DNA from: Elmis aenea
Taxonomy: Eukaryota > Arthropoda > Insecta > Coleoptera > Elmidae
Length of the DNA: 64,000 bases
NCBI GenBank assembly: GCA_947652605.1
Contig: OX393577.1
Coordinates: 59,172,108 to 59,236,107 of the forward strand
Direction of reading: 5' to 3'
A program made the translations under genes and the position numbers. The notes beneath the pieces were generated by a model. That model was not told the origin of the DNA and did no database searches. It worked only from the letters and a program-made list of their open reading frames with translations. This document shows, in pieces, positions 11,731 through 22,811 of this stretch (its first letter is position 1; every line of letters starts with the position of its first letter).

Positions 11731-12449
11731 TTTGGAAATATCTCGATAATTTGTTTTAAATGTCAAATAACGTTCTATTTTCATCTTTAAGCCATATGTT
11801 TACCGGATTATAAATTAGTTTAATGAAAAACAATAAAATCAAAATTGTTAAATCTACATAAAAGAGTTTCCTTTTTTAAGCCAATGTGAATATACCTAAA
11901 ATTGCACCCCTAGCATTTAAAAACTAATAATTTTATCAATATGCGTTTTCTAAACAAATTCGAATGTCTTACAGTACGTTTTAGTTTAAAAAAATATTAA
12001 CGACGCTTTAGGCCAGGACTTCTAACTATATCAACAAGTATCGAATTACACAACAATACTATTAATTTCTAATAAGTAAATGATACCGCAGACAAATGGT
12101 AACTGTAATTTGACATTTAATTACTTGTTTTTTGTTTCTTTTTTCAGAGATAGCTTGAAAAGTGATTGGTAACAAACGATCTTTCTTGATTTTGTGACTT
12201 ATTTATGAGAATAGCTATATCAAGTAGGTAATATCTCATTACAAAGAGAGAAGAAAAAGCACATGAACGGTTCCATAGCTAACTTCGCAGCCCGTAAGAA
12301 AAAATAAAGTTGGGGGTATAATCTCAGCAATGGTAAGTGATTAAAAAAAAACTAAAACAACAGAAACATTCTCCAATAAAAACCACCTTAAGAAAGTACT
12401 AACAACATAGATCAAATGATTAAGACGAAAAAGTTACAAGCAAAAAAAG

Positions 12450-12623
12450 AAACTCAACATTTTCATATTTTTTCGCTATAACATTTGAAATAAGAGAAAT
12501 TTGGTACTTTTAAAAATTGATTGTAGCTCTTCTCTTGCTTGAAAATAGTTCATCTAATTTAAGCAAACCTGTATCTCTTACAATAAGCGAGATTACCATG
12601 CTGGAAATGTTATCTGTACCCTG
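12450..12623 (-). repeat. Dispersed repeat, inverted relative to 42269-42440
   Basis: Read on the minus strand it starts CAGGGTACAGATAACATTTC, then CAGCATG-x-x-x-ATCTCGCTTATT, and runs to GAAAATGTTGAGTTTC. The same sequence begins at 42269 on the plus strand, also with a CAGGGTG-like end. Each copy has one recognisable terminus only. Confidence 0.75.
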
Positions 12624-12639
12624 TACCTTATAAGGTCTG

Positions 12640-12960
12640 CCAGAGAATGTATCGATGTACCGAGAGAGGCCAAATAAGAAACCAAGGTATAGGAAAAAAA
12701 AAGATGCTTAAGATCTCCTGGAAATTATACAAAAAAAAACAGGGAGAAATACAAAGACCACAATAATAGAATGGAACAACAAAGATTACCAAAGATAATA
12801 AAAGAGTATAAGCCAAGAGGAAGAAGAGAAGTTGGAAGATTCATGAAAATATAGGAATAAGTATGATAATGTATCGAGAAGGCAAAACAGGCAGTTTGCC
12901 TAAACCATGGAGTAAAGGAAGAAAAAGCAGAATTTTATTTAAGAATAGTTTTTTCCAACT
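12640..12960 (+). pseudogene. Degraded non-LTR retrotransposon C-terminal tail
   Basis: Pieces in the plus frames read DRERQIRNQGI, then NRMEQQRLPKIIKEYKPRGR and REVGRFMKI, and a little later EKAKQAVC. This is the order RIRN-x-x-I, R-x-P-K-x-I-x-E-Y-x-P-x-GRR-x-x-GRP-x-x-x-W found in reverse-transcriptase tails. Stops and a poly-A-rich insertion near 12700 disrupt it. Assigned by pattern, not by a full alignment. Confidence 0.6.
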
Positions 12961-13622
12961 TGTTTTAGGTTTGGGTGAACCAAATCCTCACATTTTAAAT
13001 ACATCACGGAAACATGAAATGTTTCTTGTAAAGGTACATGTTTTTGTGTAGATTCTACTTCCAAAATTTCCATACTGAATTACGCAATTTCGTACAGTTT
13101 CATGCTCTAACAGTCTAACAAATTCGAATCTCTTATCGATTTCTCTTATCGCTGTTCTATTTTAAGGTCCTAAGACACTTAAAATTATACAACTTTGAAA
13201 CTATATACGCAACGACGAAACAGTTCCGGACTCGTCTCACAGCAACACCCTTGGGTTTAGTTTTAAAAAATTTCAATTTCAATTGTTTCAACTTTCACGA
13301 CTTTTTCAATATGCAGCATTTCAGGTAGGGAAAGCTATTACTGAATAACACACTCGACGGTTACAGCTTTTTGTTTAAAAAACTTTTAGTGACAGGCTGT
13401 TGCATTTTAATCTGTTTTTACAGGTATTTGGTAGCAGATGCTGCAATATCTGGTACAAGTTTTAAATTTTGTTGGAGTAAAAGCAAGACTGGATGAACAC
13501 ATTTCTTTATTTGACTTAAATTCAGTGAAATATGTAGTCACTTCGGCAGTAATAACCAATTAAACCAAGTTAGCAAGTAAAATTTAGGTATTGTTTTAAA
13601 AAAGAGTGACAGATTTTAACAA
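12961..13622. other. AT-rich DNA upstream of a candidate exon
   Basis: No repeat recognised. If 13623-13757 is a first coding exon, its promoter and 5' leader would lie here, but no TATA/initiator pair can be singled out in such AT-rich sequence. Confidence 0.35.
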
Positions 13623-13757
13623 ATGTTAAGATTCAAAAAATTTGTAAAGTCACTGCATTCTCGCTCGGAGACGTTCATGATATGTGTGTTTTTCTTATGT
13701 ATTTTATTTATAGCTGCAGCAGGTATTTTGAAATGGTATGTTGAACCCGAAGTTTAA
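13623..13757 (+). CDS. Candidate host first coding exon with membrane anchor
   Basis: An ATG in a fair context (TAACAAATG) opens a 44-codon frame. It has a basic N-terminus (MLRFKKFVKSLHSRSETF, 4 K/R in the first 10), then a hydrophobic run of ~18 residues (MICVFFLCILFIAAAG) ending in ILKWYVEPEV before TAA at 13755. Two plausible splice donors lie inside it: CAG|GTATTT at 13711 and ATG|GTATGT at 13735. The make-up fits the signal-anchor exon of a type II membrane protein such as a Golgi enzyme, with the rest of the gene beyond a long intron. It is not part of any repeat I can see, and codon choice is more even than in flanking DNA. No family can be named; chance is possible in a frame this short. 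Confidence 0.4.
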   Translation: MLRFKKFVKSLHSRSETFMICVFFLCILFIAAAGILKWYVEPEV

Positions 13758-14197
13758 AACTTACTGTTTATAACATCTTAGTTTTAATTTTTGGTATATA
13801 AAGTTAAGAACCTATACCATTATATTTTCGTTTGCAAATAATTTTTTTTTGTTAAGTAATATAAATTGTTTGATAATTTAAGTAACATTTCTTTAAAAAA
13901 AAAAATTAATTAAGCGTATTTAATTTTTTAGTTAAACCAAAACTACAATGTAATAGTAATGAGTAATGTTTAAACTGTCGAAAAACCAAAAGCAAAAATA
14001 AAAAAAAAACTGTGTATAACATCAAGACAATAATTTTTCTGGGTCATAAGAATTTTTAATTTATTGGTAAATCCATAACCGACTCACAAACAATTTTTTG
14101 TTTGTTGCCCAAGGTATTTTATTGCTTAAACTTAAATTTACATAGGTATGACATAACTTATTATTTTTTAACAAAAAACCTTTTCTTTTAGGGTAAG

Positions 14198-14539
14198 TTA
14201 GAGATTTGACATTGTCTTGCAAAACAATTTAAGTTTTTTAGAAAATAAATGTGGAGTTAACTTAATACTCAAATATTTACAATCAAGAAAAGTCCGGTTT
14301 CTCAAAGCTGCGTCAAAATTCAACGGATGGTTAACTAAGCATTGTTGTTGGTATAAAAATTCGTTTATATCTTCGCATTCATAAATCCTTTGAGTTAAAC
14401 GAGTTTTATGCAACTGAACTAAACATTTACAATTACCTCCAAGCCAGCTATGACCAACTTTTAAAACAACGAAGTTGTCTTTAATATCTCGATGTCTACA
14501 ATGGCAATCAAAAACGAAAATACTCGGTCCTATTCGGAG
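14198..14539 (-). CDS. Unrecognised open frame, about 113 codons
   Basis: The minus-strand frame is open from just after a stop at 14540-14542 to the stop at 14198. It has no ATG until near its end, so it would be an internal or last exon, or a fragment. It is rich in cysteine, histidine and aromatic residues (VFDCHCRHRDIKDNFVVLKV, then SWLGGNCKC, NEFLYQQQCLVNHPLNFDA). A possible splice acceptor (CCGAATAG) precedes it. I recognise no domain and would not name a function. It is not mirrored or repeated elsewhere in the window. Confidence 0.25.
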   Translation of the reverse strand, partial: LRIGPSIFVFDCHCRHRDIKDNFVVLKVGHSWLGGNCKCLVQLHKTRLTQRIYECEDINEFLYQQQCLVNHPLNFDAALRNRTFLDCKYLSIKLTPHLFSKKLKLFCKTMSNL

Positions 14540-14923
14540 TCAGAAAACATTAAAGTTTAGGCATTTTTCTTTTTAAATTAGTGACAAAACTGACGTTTTT
14601 GAAATAATTTTGAATATTAGAAAAAATGCATTATTTTGGGTATTTAATTTTTTATCATTATTTTTTTTTGGTTTTAGACATTTTAAGGGACACTATGATT
14701 TTTCAAGAAGAATATAAAAATCGCATGGCATTGTTAAAAATGACACAGTATACATACTTTTTGAGATGCGATAGTCAACTTTTATCTCTTATGGGCCTCA
14801 TAATATGATATTTTTATATTTATTTAGTTGGCGAAATAATAGTAAATTATTGATTTAAAGAAAATAGACTCGAAACAGATATACAAGATATTTTGATGGA
14901 ATTATTATTTTTTAATTATTTTA

Positions 14924-15296
14924 CAGTAGAATTGAATCACGCAACATAGTAATTTCAATGGTAAAATTTAAAAAGTTGTATTAATATCTCCCCTAATTAT
15001 ATTAGGAAGATGTGCATTTAGGTTTTTGTAGAGAAACAAAAAATTTTGTCTACAAATGTAATCCATATTAATTTTTGGTTTTCCAATAACTGAAAATTGA
15101 GAAAAATGCAAAACACCGTTTTGACAAAAATCTGTAGTGCCTTGGAATTATGCTGTGACAACTTGTAGACACAGAATTTTTATCTCTACAAAAAACGCCA
15201 ATGCACTTTTTTTCTAAAAAAGTAGGGGAGATATACAATTTTTAAAATTTTACAATTGAAATCACTATATGTTGCGTGATTCAATTCTACACTCTT
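14924..15296. repeat. Palindromic element, shorter relative of 50443-51106
   Basis: Left arm GAATTGAATCACGCAACATA (14930) mirrors ATGTTGCGTGATTCAATTCT at 15269-15288, and arms pair over ~170 bp. Sequence blocks such as TGCCTTGGAATTATGC are shared with the larger element at 50443-51106, which has an extra ~150-bp centre. The outermost CAGGGTG-like bases are decayed here. Confidence 0.8.
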
Positions 15297-15339
15297 TATA
15301 ATATAGGTCTATTAGCAATCAGAATCTTAGATGCTATGA

Positions 15340-15985
15340 GCTACTTTTATAGCCTAGCATAACTGCACCACCATGACGTGATAAGAACACTTCCATCGAA
15401 GTGTCCTCTTAAATCATCCATCAGGTCAGATGGCCAGCATCTCTTAAGGCTTCCGTCACCAGGCCACTCCAGCAGTGGGCAATCATTCTTAGTATTTTTG
15501 ACTGGCTTCTCTGAACTATAGCTAAGTTGGACTTACTCGAGCTTCCCCAAAGCTCCGCTCTGTAAGTCCATCTGGGCTTGATGATAGTTTTGTACAATAA
15601 TAGTTTATTTTCTAATGATAAACTTGACCCTCTTCCAAACAGTACATATCCTTGACTTTCACGTCTAACTGTTTTAGCTTTTTAATTATATGATCTCTTC
15701 AGGTCATTTTGCTGTTTAAATGGCAACCTAAGTATCTGGCTTTGCTGGATTGTGATATCCCTATGCCATTAATGTACACTGGTGAACATCAATCCTTTCT
15801 TAAGGTGAAAGTTACTTGCACAGATTTTATTTAACTAGTTTTAATTTTTTTTTCCCTAGTCAAATGCATAGATGATCTAAATTTAGATGATTTTGTGGTT
15901 CGTTGGTGGCTATTACTGGGTTCCGATCGAAGGCAAGAATCGCTATGTCATCCGCGAACGTTGTGGTAGAATTATTAATAAACGC
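15340..15985 (-). pseudogene. Jockey-clade reverse transcriptase fragment
   Basis: Minus-strand frames read TTTFADDIAILAFDRNPVIA (the catalytic FADD block), then SVQVTFTLRKGL, INGIGISQSSKARYLGCHLN, KLLLYKTIIKP, WTYRAELWGSSSKSNLAIVQ, and RSQSKILRMIAHCWSGLVTE. The blocks are in the correct order for the second half of a Jockey-type reverse transcriptase. Several stops and frameshifts separate them. The copy is truncated at the FADD side near 15985 and fades at 15340. Confidence 0.85.
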
Positions 15986-17640
15986 TGTTGGAGATTATTT
16001 CAAATTAAAAATTATTTTTTTAAATTGTCAGTACATTTTGGTATAATATGCAAATTTTCAGTTTAGATTCTAAAAAAGTTATAAACTTGGCTTTGAAATG
16101 TAAAGATCGTATGTCCCGTCTAATTAACAACCAATTCCTGTTTAATATTTAATCCATTGAAGCCTCATAAATATTAATTACACATTAAACGAAAATTAAA
16201 CAGCCTAACATTGCAATTCAGTACATACACTCTACTTATTTGCTTTGCATTTATAGATGGAGCTTGTTGAGGCATGTTCTTGTACAAATGTACCCCAACA
16301 GTATTAAATATCACATGTTGACTGCACGTAAACCGACTTGTTAGCTTAATAATCAAGCCAGCGTGTGTTTTAGTCTCACGCTCGTGCTACTTATAAAGCA
16401 TTATTTCGTAGATCGTATGCTTTTAATTATTCAGAATTTAAACCGATACGATATGTGGTGTGAAATGAGCGGAATGTCGACAAATATACTTCACTGCTCT
16501 GAATTATTGTTAATCTGTGTCGAGTCGTTAGAAGGTCGAGGACGGAATTTCTTATAATTATTTCCGTATCGTTTTCACACCGGAAACTTATGAGAACATA
16601 ATTTTGTTTTAACATTTGGATCACTTTAATCTATACAACGAACCCTGTTCTGCAAATAATTGACCATGATAAAAAATACTAGAAGATAAACTCATGAACA
16701 TTAAATTTGAAAAAAATATCCAACAATGTAGAGACGGAATAAGAATTGGAAGATATACAGAAAGGCTGAAAGCAGAAGAAACAAAACATTCAGGAGGCAT
16801 AGTTGAGATGGTTAATATATTTACATCGAAGGGGAGGAAATAGCACTCCCAGAAAAGCATATATAGCACGAGTTACAAGAAAAATACGAAGGGCAAGATT
16901 AATTAAACATGCTCCATTTTTGGGGTAAAAAAAAATAAGAAGAGATGTAGGGAAGCCTATAAACAAAATTCACGCAACCCATAGTGGAACAATGATAGTG
17001 GGACATATCATTGGAAATAAAAGAATTAGTTCAACCTAAACGTTTAGCAAAACTAATAAAGAACATGGTTTAACTTGAATATTTTATACACCTAAGCAAG
17101 CATATTTCTAATAACGTTGATTTTAACTGCTTAAATATGGTTAAGAGTGGTAAACTAATTGCATTGTTATATTTTGTTTTTCCATTTGTTCTTTTGTCTG
17201 TCCGTAAGTAAAGTGTTTTTAATAAGCTGTTAAGATAATTCACTTTAACTTAAAATACTCAAATTGAGTAAGAGTAACTCAAAACTTTTCAAAACTCAAA
17301 ATTTAACAACCAGTTTTTGGAATTTTTTTCAAGATTTATGAAAATTTATCGAGTTGTAATTTTAAATTTTTAGCAGGGGCTGCAGGTTAAGCTCGAACCA
17401 AATATCCAAGCTGGCACCAAACCAACTTCTTTAAGGATATGAAAATGCAAGGACATTTTTGGCAAGGAGATTATTTTATCAGCATAGAGTTTTATCATAA
17501 TCGAATTTAATTACAGTTATTTTGAGTTCTTGTGGAATACGGTTTACTGCTATTTGGTTAACATTTATCAATGATTTCTTTGAAACTAAACTTTGTTAGT
17601 CAAAATTTGGGGCTGTCGCACAATTTCAAAACCATCAAGG
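15986..17640. other. AT-rich DNA, no gene I can name
   Basis: Frames at 16363-16557 (+) and 16427-16869 (-) overlap and look like chance. The stretch 16680-17060 is purine-rich and may be an unrecognised element body, but no motif supports a call. Confidence 0.35.
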
Positions 17641-17895
17641 ACGAAAAGAGCAACCAATGTGAAAGACTGAACAAGCAAACAGAAATACTAAACAGTATAA
17701 AAAAGAGAGCTTTTGAGTATTTTGGCCAATGGAAAGCAAGTACCAGGTCGTAGAAGAACTTCATGGCTAAAAATTACAAGATAATGGTATGGATAAAGTT
17801 CAAGATCACTCTTTCAAACCAGTTGACATAATGGAAATCATATTAATCTCGGAGGACATGGCATCCGAAGAAGAAGAAAATAAAGAAACCGCACA
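17640..17895 (+). pseudogene. Non-LTR retrotransposon 3' end
   Basis: The plus strand reads SIKKRAFEYFGQ, then after a short gap GRRRTSWLKI, then WYG-x-x-S-x-x-LF-x-x-S. This is the R-x-x-x-Y-x-GH, GRR-x-x-SWLKNL-R-x-WYG, LF-R-x-A pattern of another insect non-LTR tail group. It ends in GAAGAAGAAG (17869-17878), a short GAA tail of the kind many of these elements carry at the 3' end. It gives way at once to the palindromic element at 17930. Confidence 0.6.
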
Positions 17896-17929
17896 AAATG
17901 TATTTTTATGTTCTTAATGTAAAGCTATA

Positions 17930-18524
17930 CAGGGTGTGTAAAAATTGGCGGAAGCACGTGGCGATGTTCTTCGTAAAATTCCAAGTCGAAAATCTTAATA
18001 CGAAAATGTTGTACCATGCTTGCTGTGTCTGCAAGAGGTCCTCAAAGTTTTGACATTTAGTCCTTTAATAAGCGTTAATATTTAATACTTGCAAATGAAA
18101 AATCTGCAATATGGAATGAAAATAAATTTCGAATAGTATTTTTTCCTAGATATTGTGTTCTTCCTTTCAAAAATTGGTGTTGACAATATGTAAATCACTG
18201 ATTTAAATGAAAATAATACATATGGCAACATTGTCATTAGCTGTCATCTCTGTTTTTCTCGTAATTATTTCTAGTTTGTGTTTTACGATACCCAAAAGTT
18301 TGCAGCTATGTTTACGAACAAAAATTGTAAATACCCAAGTAAAAATTGCTGATAAAAAAATGTCGAAACGCAAATCAGTGTATGCAATGTTGCCAATTTT
18401 TTTTTCTTTAAATGGTTCCTGAGGCCATAGGAAGCATGGTACAACATTTTTGTATCAAGATTTTCGAAGATTTTACAAAGAACATCGCCACGTGTAGCGC
18501 TTCCGCCAATTTATACACACCCTG
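17930..18524. repeat. Palindromic CAGGGTG-group element
   Basis: CAGGGTGTGTAAAAATTGGC (17930) followed by GGAAGCACGTGGCGATGTTC mirrors GAACATCGCCACGTGTAGCG to CACACCCTG at 18524. Arms are clear for ~95 bp and weaker inside. Left flank is TA; right flank is TG. The inner frame 18207-18422 is not credible as a gene. Confidence 0.8.
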
Positions 18525-20573
18525 TGCAAAGGTAGATACTAATTATTTTTTAACTTACTGTACCCTATTTTTTTGTTTATACACTGGGCGTGGCTAAATG
18601 CGAAACTAAAAGACACATTTTTGTTTCATATTCAAGAAACAGTTAATTTGTCCAGTATTTATTGCTATTATTAAAATTGTATTTAAAGCTTCTTTTTTTT
18701 TTAAATAAAAAAACAAAATGGAAATAAACATGAAAACAAGTAAAAAAGCACATTTATGTAAATACGAATTTTTTATTTATTTAAAATTAAAACAAACATT
18801 GAGTGAAAGTATTTTGTTTTTTCCATATTGTGTTTTACAGGGCCAATAAAATAACTTACAAAAATTCGTGTATATAAAACAATCTAACAATATTATTTTA
18901 AAACAAAAAATGCCGGTCTAATTATATCGCCTCGATTTTACAATACCGTAAAATTAAGCCATTGCTAATGAAAAATTTATACAGGTATTAAAGCAGGCAG
19001 GATGTTTACCAACATGCACAACGGAAAATCAAAAAAATATAATTATCTTGTTAATTTATTTTTAAAGAGTATATTGTTTTATAGGTATAAGAAATCTTAT
19101 ACGCCCTAGTAATGGCAACTGCTTGACACAAGAATAATGCTTTTTTCTTGTTTAAATTTGGGATTCTTGTACGGTGAGCGAACATGTTGAAATTTGAGAA
19201 CCATTTCTCACAGCATACATCTTGTCTCCAATACACGTTTTAGGAAATGTCCCACGGAATAGGAAATACTAAATAAATTGCAAAATATATAGGCCCTTCT
19301 CAAGAGTGATTTATGTAGCTGTAGTTTTTGTTAATAAAATATGTTTACATTTCACGATTTTTGAAAATAATTGCCTTACACGTCTGTAAAATATGTTTAT
19401 AAATAAATACTCTTTAGTTTCTTAGTTTTCACATCAATGTTTTAAGCGTTTGTCGTTTTCACTTAATATCATTTTCAAAAAAGAAACCCTGAAAATACTT
19501 ATTGGTATTTGCAATTAGATGCAATCTGTGTTTTTACAATGTGTTTTAATTTTTTTTTCCAAATTTAAAACAATCTTAATCATCTTGAAAATAATCAGTA
19601 AAAAATATAAACAGTGTTCCAATTTTAAGGTGAACCTTGTATAAGGAATGCGCAAAAGTATGGAGACAAACAAAATTTATCAACAAATGTATTTTTTTTT
19701 TAAATCATTGTAGTTCAGAATACATATAATAAATTTCAAAACCAATTTTACAGTTTTATAATTCTTAGTAGTGAGAAAATATCGTGGATCACATACATTA
19801 CTTTTATGTAAATTTAAATATATTGTTGCGTAACTCAAATTCGACATTTAAAATGTTACTGGCAGGTTTTATCAAAACAAATACATGAATAGCGTATTTG
19901 CATTTAATCTTTACTATATTTAACGATGTTTTACAGCATACTACGTCACACAGCTGTCATTTTATCCGAGTGATTTGCTTGTAAACACATTAGCTGTTGT
20001 TCTGATAAATTGGTATAAAACATCTTATACATATTTTAAACGTACGCAGTTTTTTAGCATTCATAAGGTAACTTCTGAGTTATAAATCTTTAAGTAGAAG
20101 AAAATACCGTGTTTTGAATAATTAATAACACACGAAAATGTAACACAATATTTTAATGCAATCTTGTAAACAGCATAAAAAATATTACAACGAAAAGCTA
20201 TAGGTACCTATAAATACATTATATTAGATTGATGATTTGTGTGTTAAAATAATATTCAAAAAGTGACTTACCTCTAACTCAGGCGCAATAGTAAAATAAG
20301 TGGATATGTCGTAGGCCCTCTATTACTGACCAAATGAATGAGGGTCAGGTTAAAGCTTTTTTGTATGAAAGCAAACGTATGAGGTTAAGAGAAAGTCATA
20401 ATTTGCTCGTTTTGACGGCTTTTTACAAAATGCCTAGGCATTTTGTAAAATGCCGGATTTCACATTATGCTTACGACAGATACATTGCGTATTATAATCA
20501 TGATTTACATATTTACAATAAAAACGCACTTAACAATAAAATGAAACACTTTTTGGATGTTTTTGAGGATATA
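18525..20573. other. AT-rich DNA with one perfect palindrome
   Basis: No coding signal. It holds the 30-nt palindrome at 20421-20450. The frame 20334-20627 overlaps that palindrome and the start of the next element and is probably not a gene. Confidence 0.4.
20421..20450. repeat. Perfect 30-nt palindrome, no loop
   Basis: TTTTACAAAATGCCT is followed at once by its exact reverse complement AGGCATTTTGTAAAA. No partner copy was noted elsewhere. Confidence 0.9.
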
Positions 20574-21327
20574 CAGTGTCTAAAAGGTATGGAATATGCT
20601 ATATATCTCAGTAAGTATTCACTTTAGGCAAATATGTTTTCAATAAAATTTGTGTGGTATTTCGTATTCCACCATAAGACAAAATTTAAATTATATTTTT
20701 TTCGAATAACAAAAGCGCAATGAAAAACAATTGAATTTTTTTAAAAGACAAGATACCCCTATATTATACTCTTTTGATAGAGAAATTTTTTCTCTTTTTA
20801 ATGATGCTAAACTTTAGTACCCTTACTTAAGCAACTTTTTGGGAAAAACGCAAAAATATACTCTCAAATTATTTTAATTGTTTAGTATTTATTTTTTACT
20901 AAAACATCATAAGAACTACAATTTTTTGACGAGATCTACAATGAGTGTTCAAACTGTAAACCTTTTACAGCTTGGCAATGATAAACTCGGTTTTTAAACC
21001 CGTTAATAACATTCCCAACCATTTCAGGTGTCATTTCTCTAATACGATCTTTTAAATTTTCGATACTCTCCGGCCTCTTAGCATAAACTTAATTTTTAAG
21101 GTGATCCCATCATTGAAAAGAGAATAAATTCTCTATCAAATGCGTATAATATAGGGGTACCAGCCATTAAAAAAAAACATTTGTTTTTCATTGCGCTTTT
21201 GTTATTAGAAAAAATAGAATTTAAATTTTGTCTTATGGTGGAAAACAACTTTTATTCAAAACATTTTTTCCTAAAGTGGATATTTACTTAGATATATTGC
21301 ATATTCCATAACTTTTGGACACACTGT
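20574..21327. mobile_element. Mariner-type element with transposase relic
   Basis: Ends CAGTGTCTAAAAGGTATGG and CCATAACTTTTGGACACACTG form an inverted repeat that continues inward for roughly 250 bp, with TA on both sides (20572-20573, 21328-21329). Between the arms lies the 3' end of a transposase gene on the minus strand (20937-21125). It is thus a deletion derivative of a Tc1/mariner-like transposon and a bridge between the palindromic elements and a coding ancestor. Confidence 0.85.
20937..21125 (-). pseudogene. Mariner-like transposase C-terminus
   Basis: The minus strand reads VYAKRPESIENLKDRIREM then TPEMVGNVINGFKNRVYHCQ and GLQFEHSL followed by a stop. The pattern V-Y-x-x-RP-x-x-I-x-x-LK-x-x-IR, F-x-x-R-x-x-x-C, and a final G-x-x-FEH-x-L is the C-terminal tail of a widespread arthropod Tc1/mariner-like transposase. 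All catalytic residues are upstream and deleted. Frame is open for the last ~47 codons. Confidence 0.8.
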
Positions 21328-22256
21328 ATATTTTAATAAACGTTTAAAAAACTTTAACTAAACGTCACTTTAACTTTAACAAGATCAGTCAGTTAGGAAT
21401 CATTTTAAGAAATGCAATAAATAATAAAAATTAGTCCACACAATATTTAAAATATCGTAGTTATTTACGTTCATACTCATTAGCTTTATAACCATTCATT
21501 TTACCACCGAAGGAGGTTTTAAAGACCATAAATGCATCTTCCAAGCAAAAATATTCATTACGAAGTCGGCAAGAATATAATATATGCTATTTTCATTAAT
21601 ACAGCAAGAAATGCGCAAGCTATAGCAGTCAGAAACTATTCTGACAAGTCAGTTAAGCTGGACGCTTATGATTTGACACGAAACAGCTAATGAGATACCT
21701 TAAAAATTCAGTGCAACGTATTTCACATATACATCGCCTGACAAAGGGTTAAATAAATGATTTCAGTGGTGAAACCAGTAAGACATAAAATTAAAGAAAA
21801 ATACGACAAAATTACCTCAAAAGGAAATAAAAATGCAAGATATATAGCATACATAACACGTATAAAACATATGGGACATATTTGTAGGTGTTAAGAGAAC
21901 AAAATTGCTAAAGTGCAGCTGGTTATTACTGCTGTCGGCTTACCGGTCGCGAAGGCGAGGGAAACAAATAACACAGCCACCTATTACGTCTAAACAATAG
22001 CACCATAATTATAATAAAAGAAACAAAAACAAAGCCATCAGAAATAGGAGCGCGACAAAAAGATTTATAGATGCTTTGAGCTTTGAGCTTTAAGCTTTCA
22101 CGACTATTGCTCTTTGATTTTAAATTAAAAACTTAAAATACTTTGCTTACTATTTTTAAATAGTAAGCACAGTATTTCTAAGCAGCTGCTGTAATTGTTT
22201 CAGATGTTTTAATAATCGTATACTCCAAACAACTTTATACATTTGGCTAAATGTAT
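21328..22256. other. AT-rich DNA, possible retroelement debris
   Basis: Around 21780-22080 a plus frame gives RIKHMGH and GRE-like basic segments that faintly recall a reverse-transcriptase tail, but the match is too weak to annotate. Confidence 0.3.
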
Positions 22257-22811
22257 AGTCTGTTTGATACTATACTATTTTTTCGTTTAAGAAAATCGTA
22301 TACGATTTTTATTACAAAAATTTCATTCAAGAATTTAGCATGGAAAATATGAACCATTTACATTGTACTATTTTTTGGTACGAAAACTCCAATATATTTT
22401 GGTTACTTTTTAGTAACTTTTATCATATTTTGTTGGCACCTTGAGTAATCATGTCAAATGTTCAATTTAATCACAGAACAGAAAGCGAATCATTTTCAAA
22501 TTTAACGTAAATTTAACGCTTGTCCCATTCTACATATTTATTCCTACAAAATAAATTGTGAGGGATTAACAATAATAAGTAGTATTTAACATCGTTTGAT
22601 TGTTTCAGTTAACCTAACCCACAAATGACATGCGGTCAGATAGAGTTACAGTAGAATACGCATGCGCCCATACTAAAATTGGACGCATTTAGGGCACGTA
22701 GTAATTTCGTACGAATTTTTCGTTCAAGATTTTTAATTTCTGATTGACACCGTACTAGAAAATCGTATACGATTTTCTTAAACGAAAAAATAGTATAGTA
22801 TAAAACAAACT
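22257..22811. mobile_element. Non-autonomous DNA transposon with ~55-bp TIRs
   Basis: The inner block from ATACTATACTATTTTTTCGT to GTATACGATTTT at 22269-22307 is perfectly mirrored near 22759-22800; the outer bases AGTCTGTTTG / CAAAC(T) pair with two mismatches. TAT lies on both flanks (22254-22256 and 22812-22814), a possible 2- or 3-bp target duplication. The 555-bp body has no coding capacity. The superfamily is not clear; a PIF/Harbinger or Tc1/mariner origin fits the short target site. Confidence 0.75.

Noticed and set aside
16620..17060. Transposon body with coding content
   Set aside because: Purine-rich and slightly protein-like in places, but no motif, inverted ends or target duplication could be supported.
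18207..18422. Membrane protein frame of 71 codons
   Set aside because: It lies inside the palindromic element 17930-18524; its hydrophobic stretch reflects T-rich sequence.
21770..22080. Another non-LTR reverse-transcriptase tail
   Set aside because: Only faint matches (RIKHMGH and scattered basic residues) and no second motif in a consistent frame.
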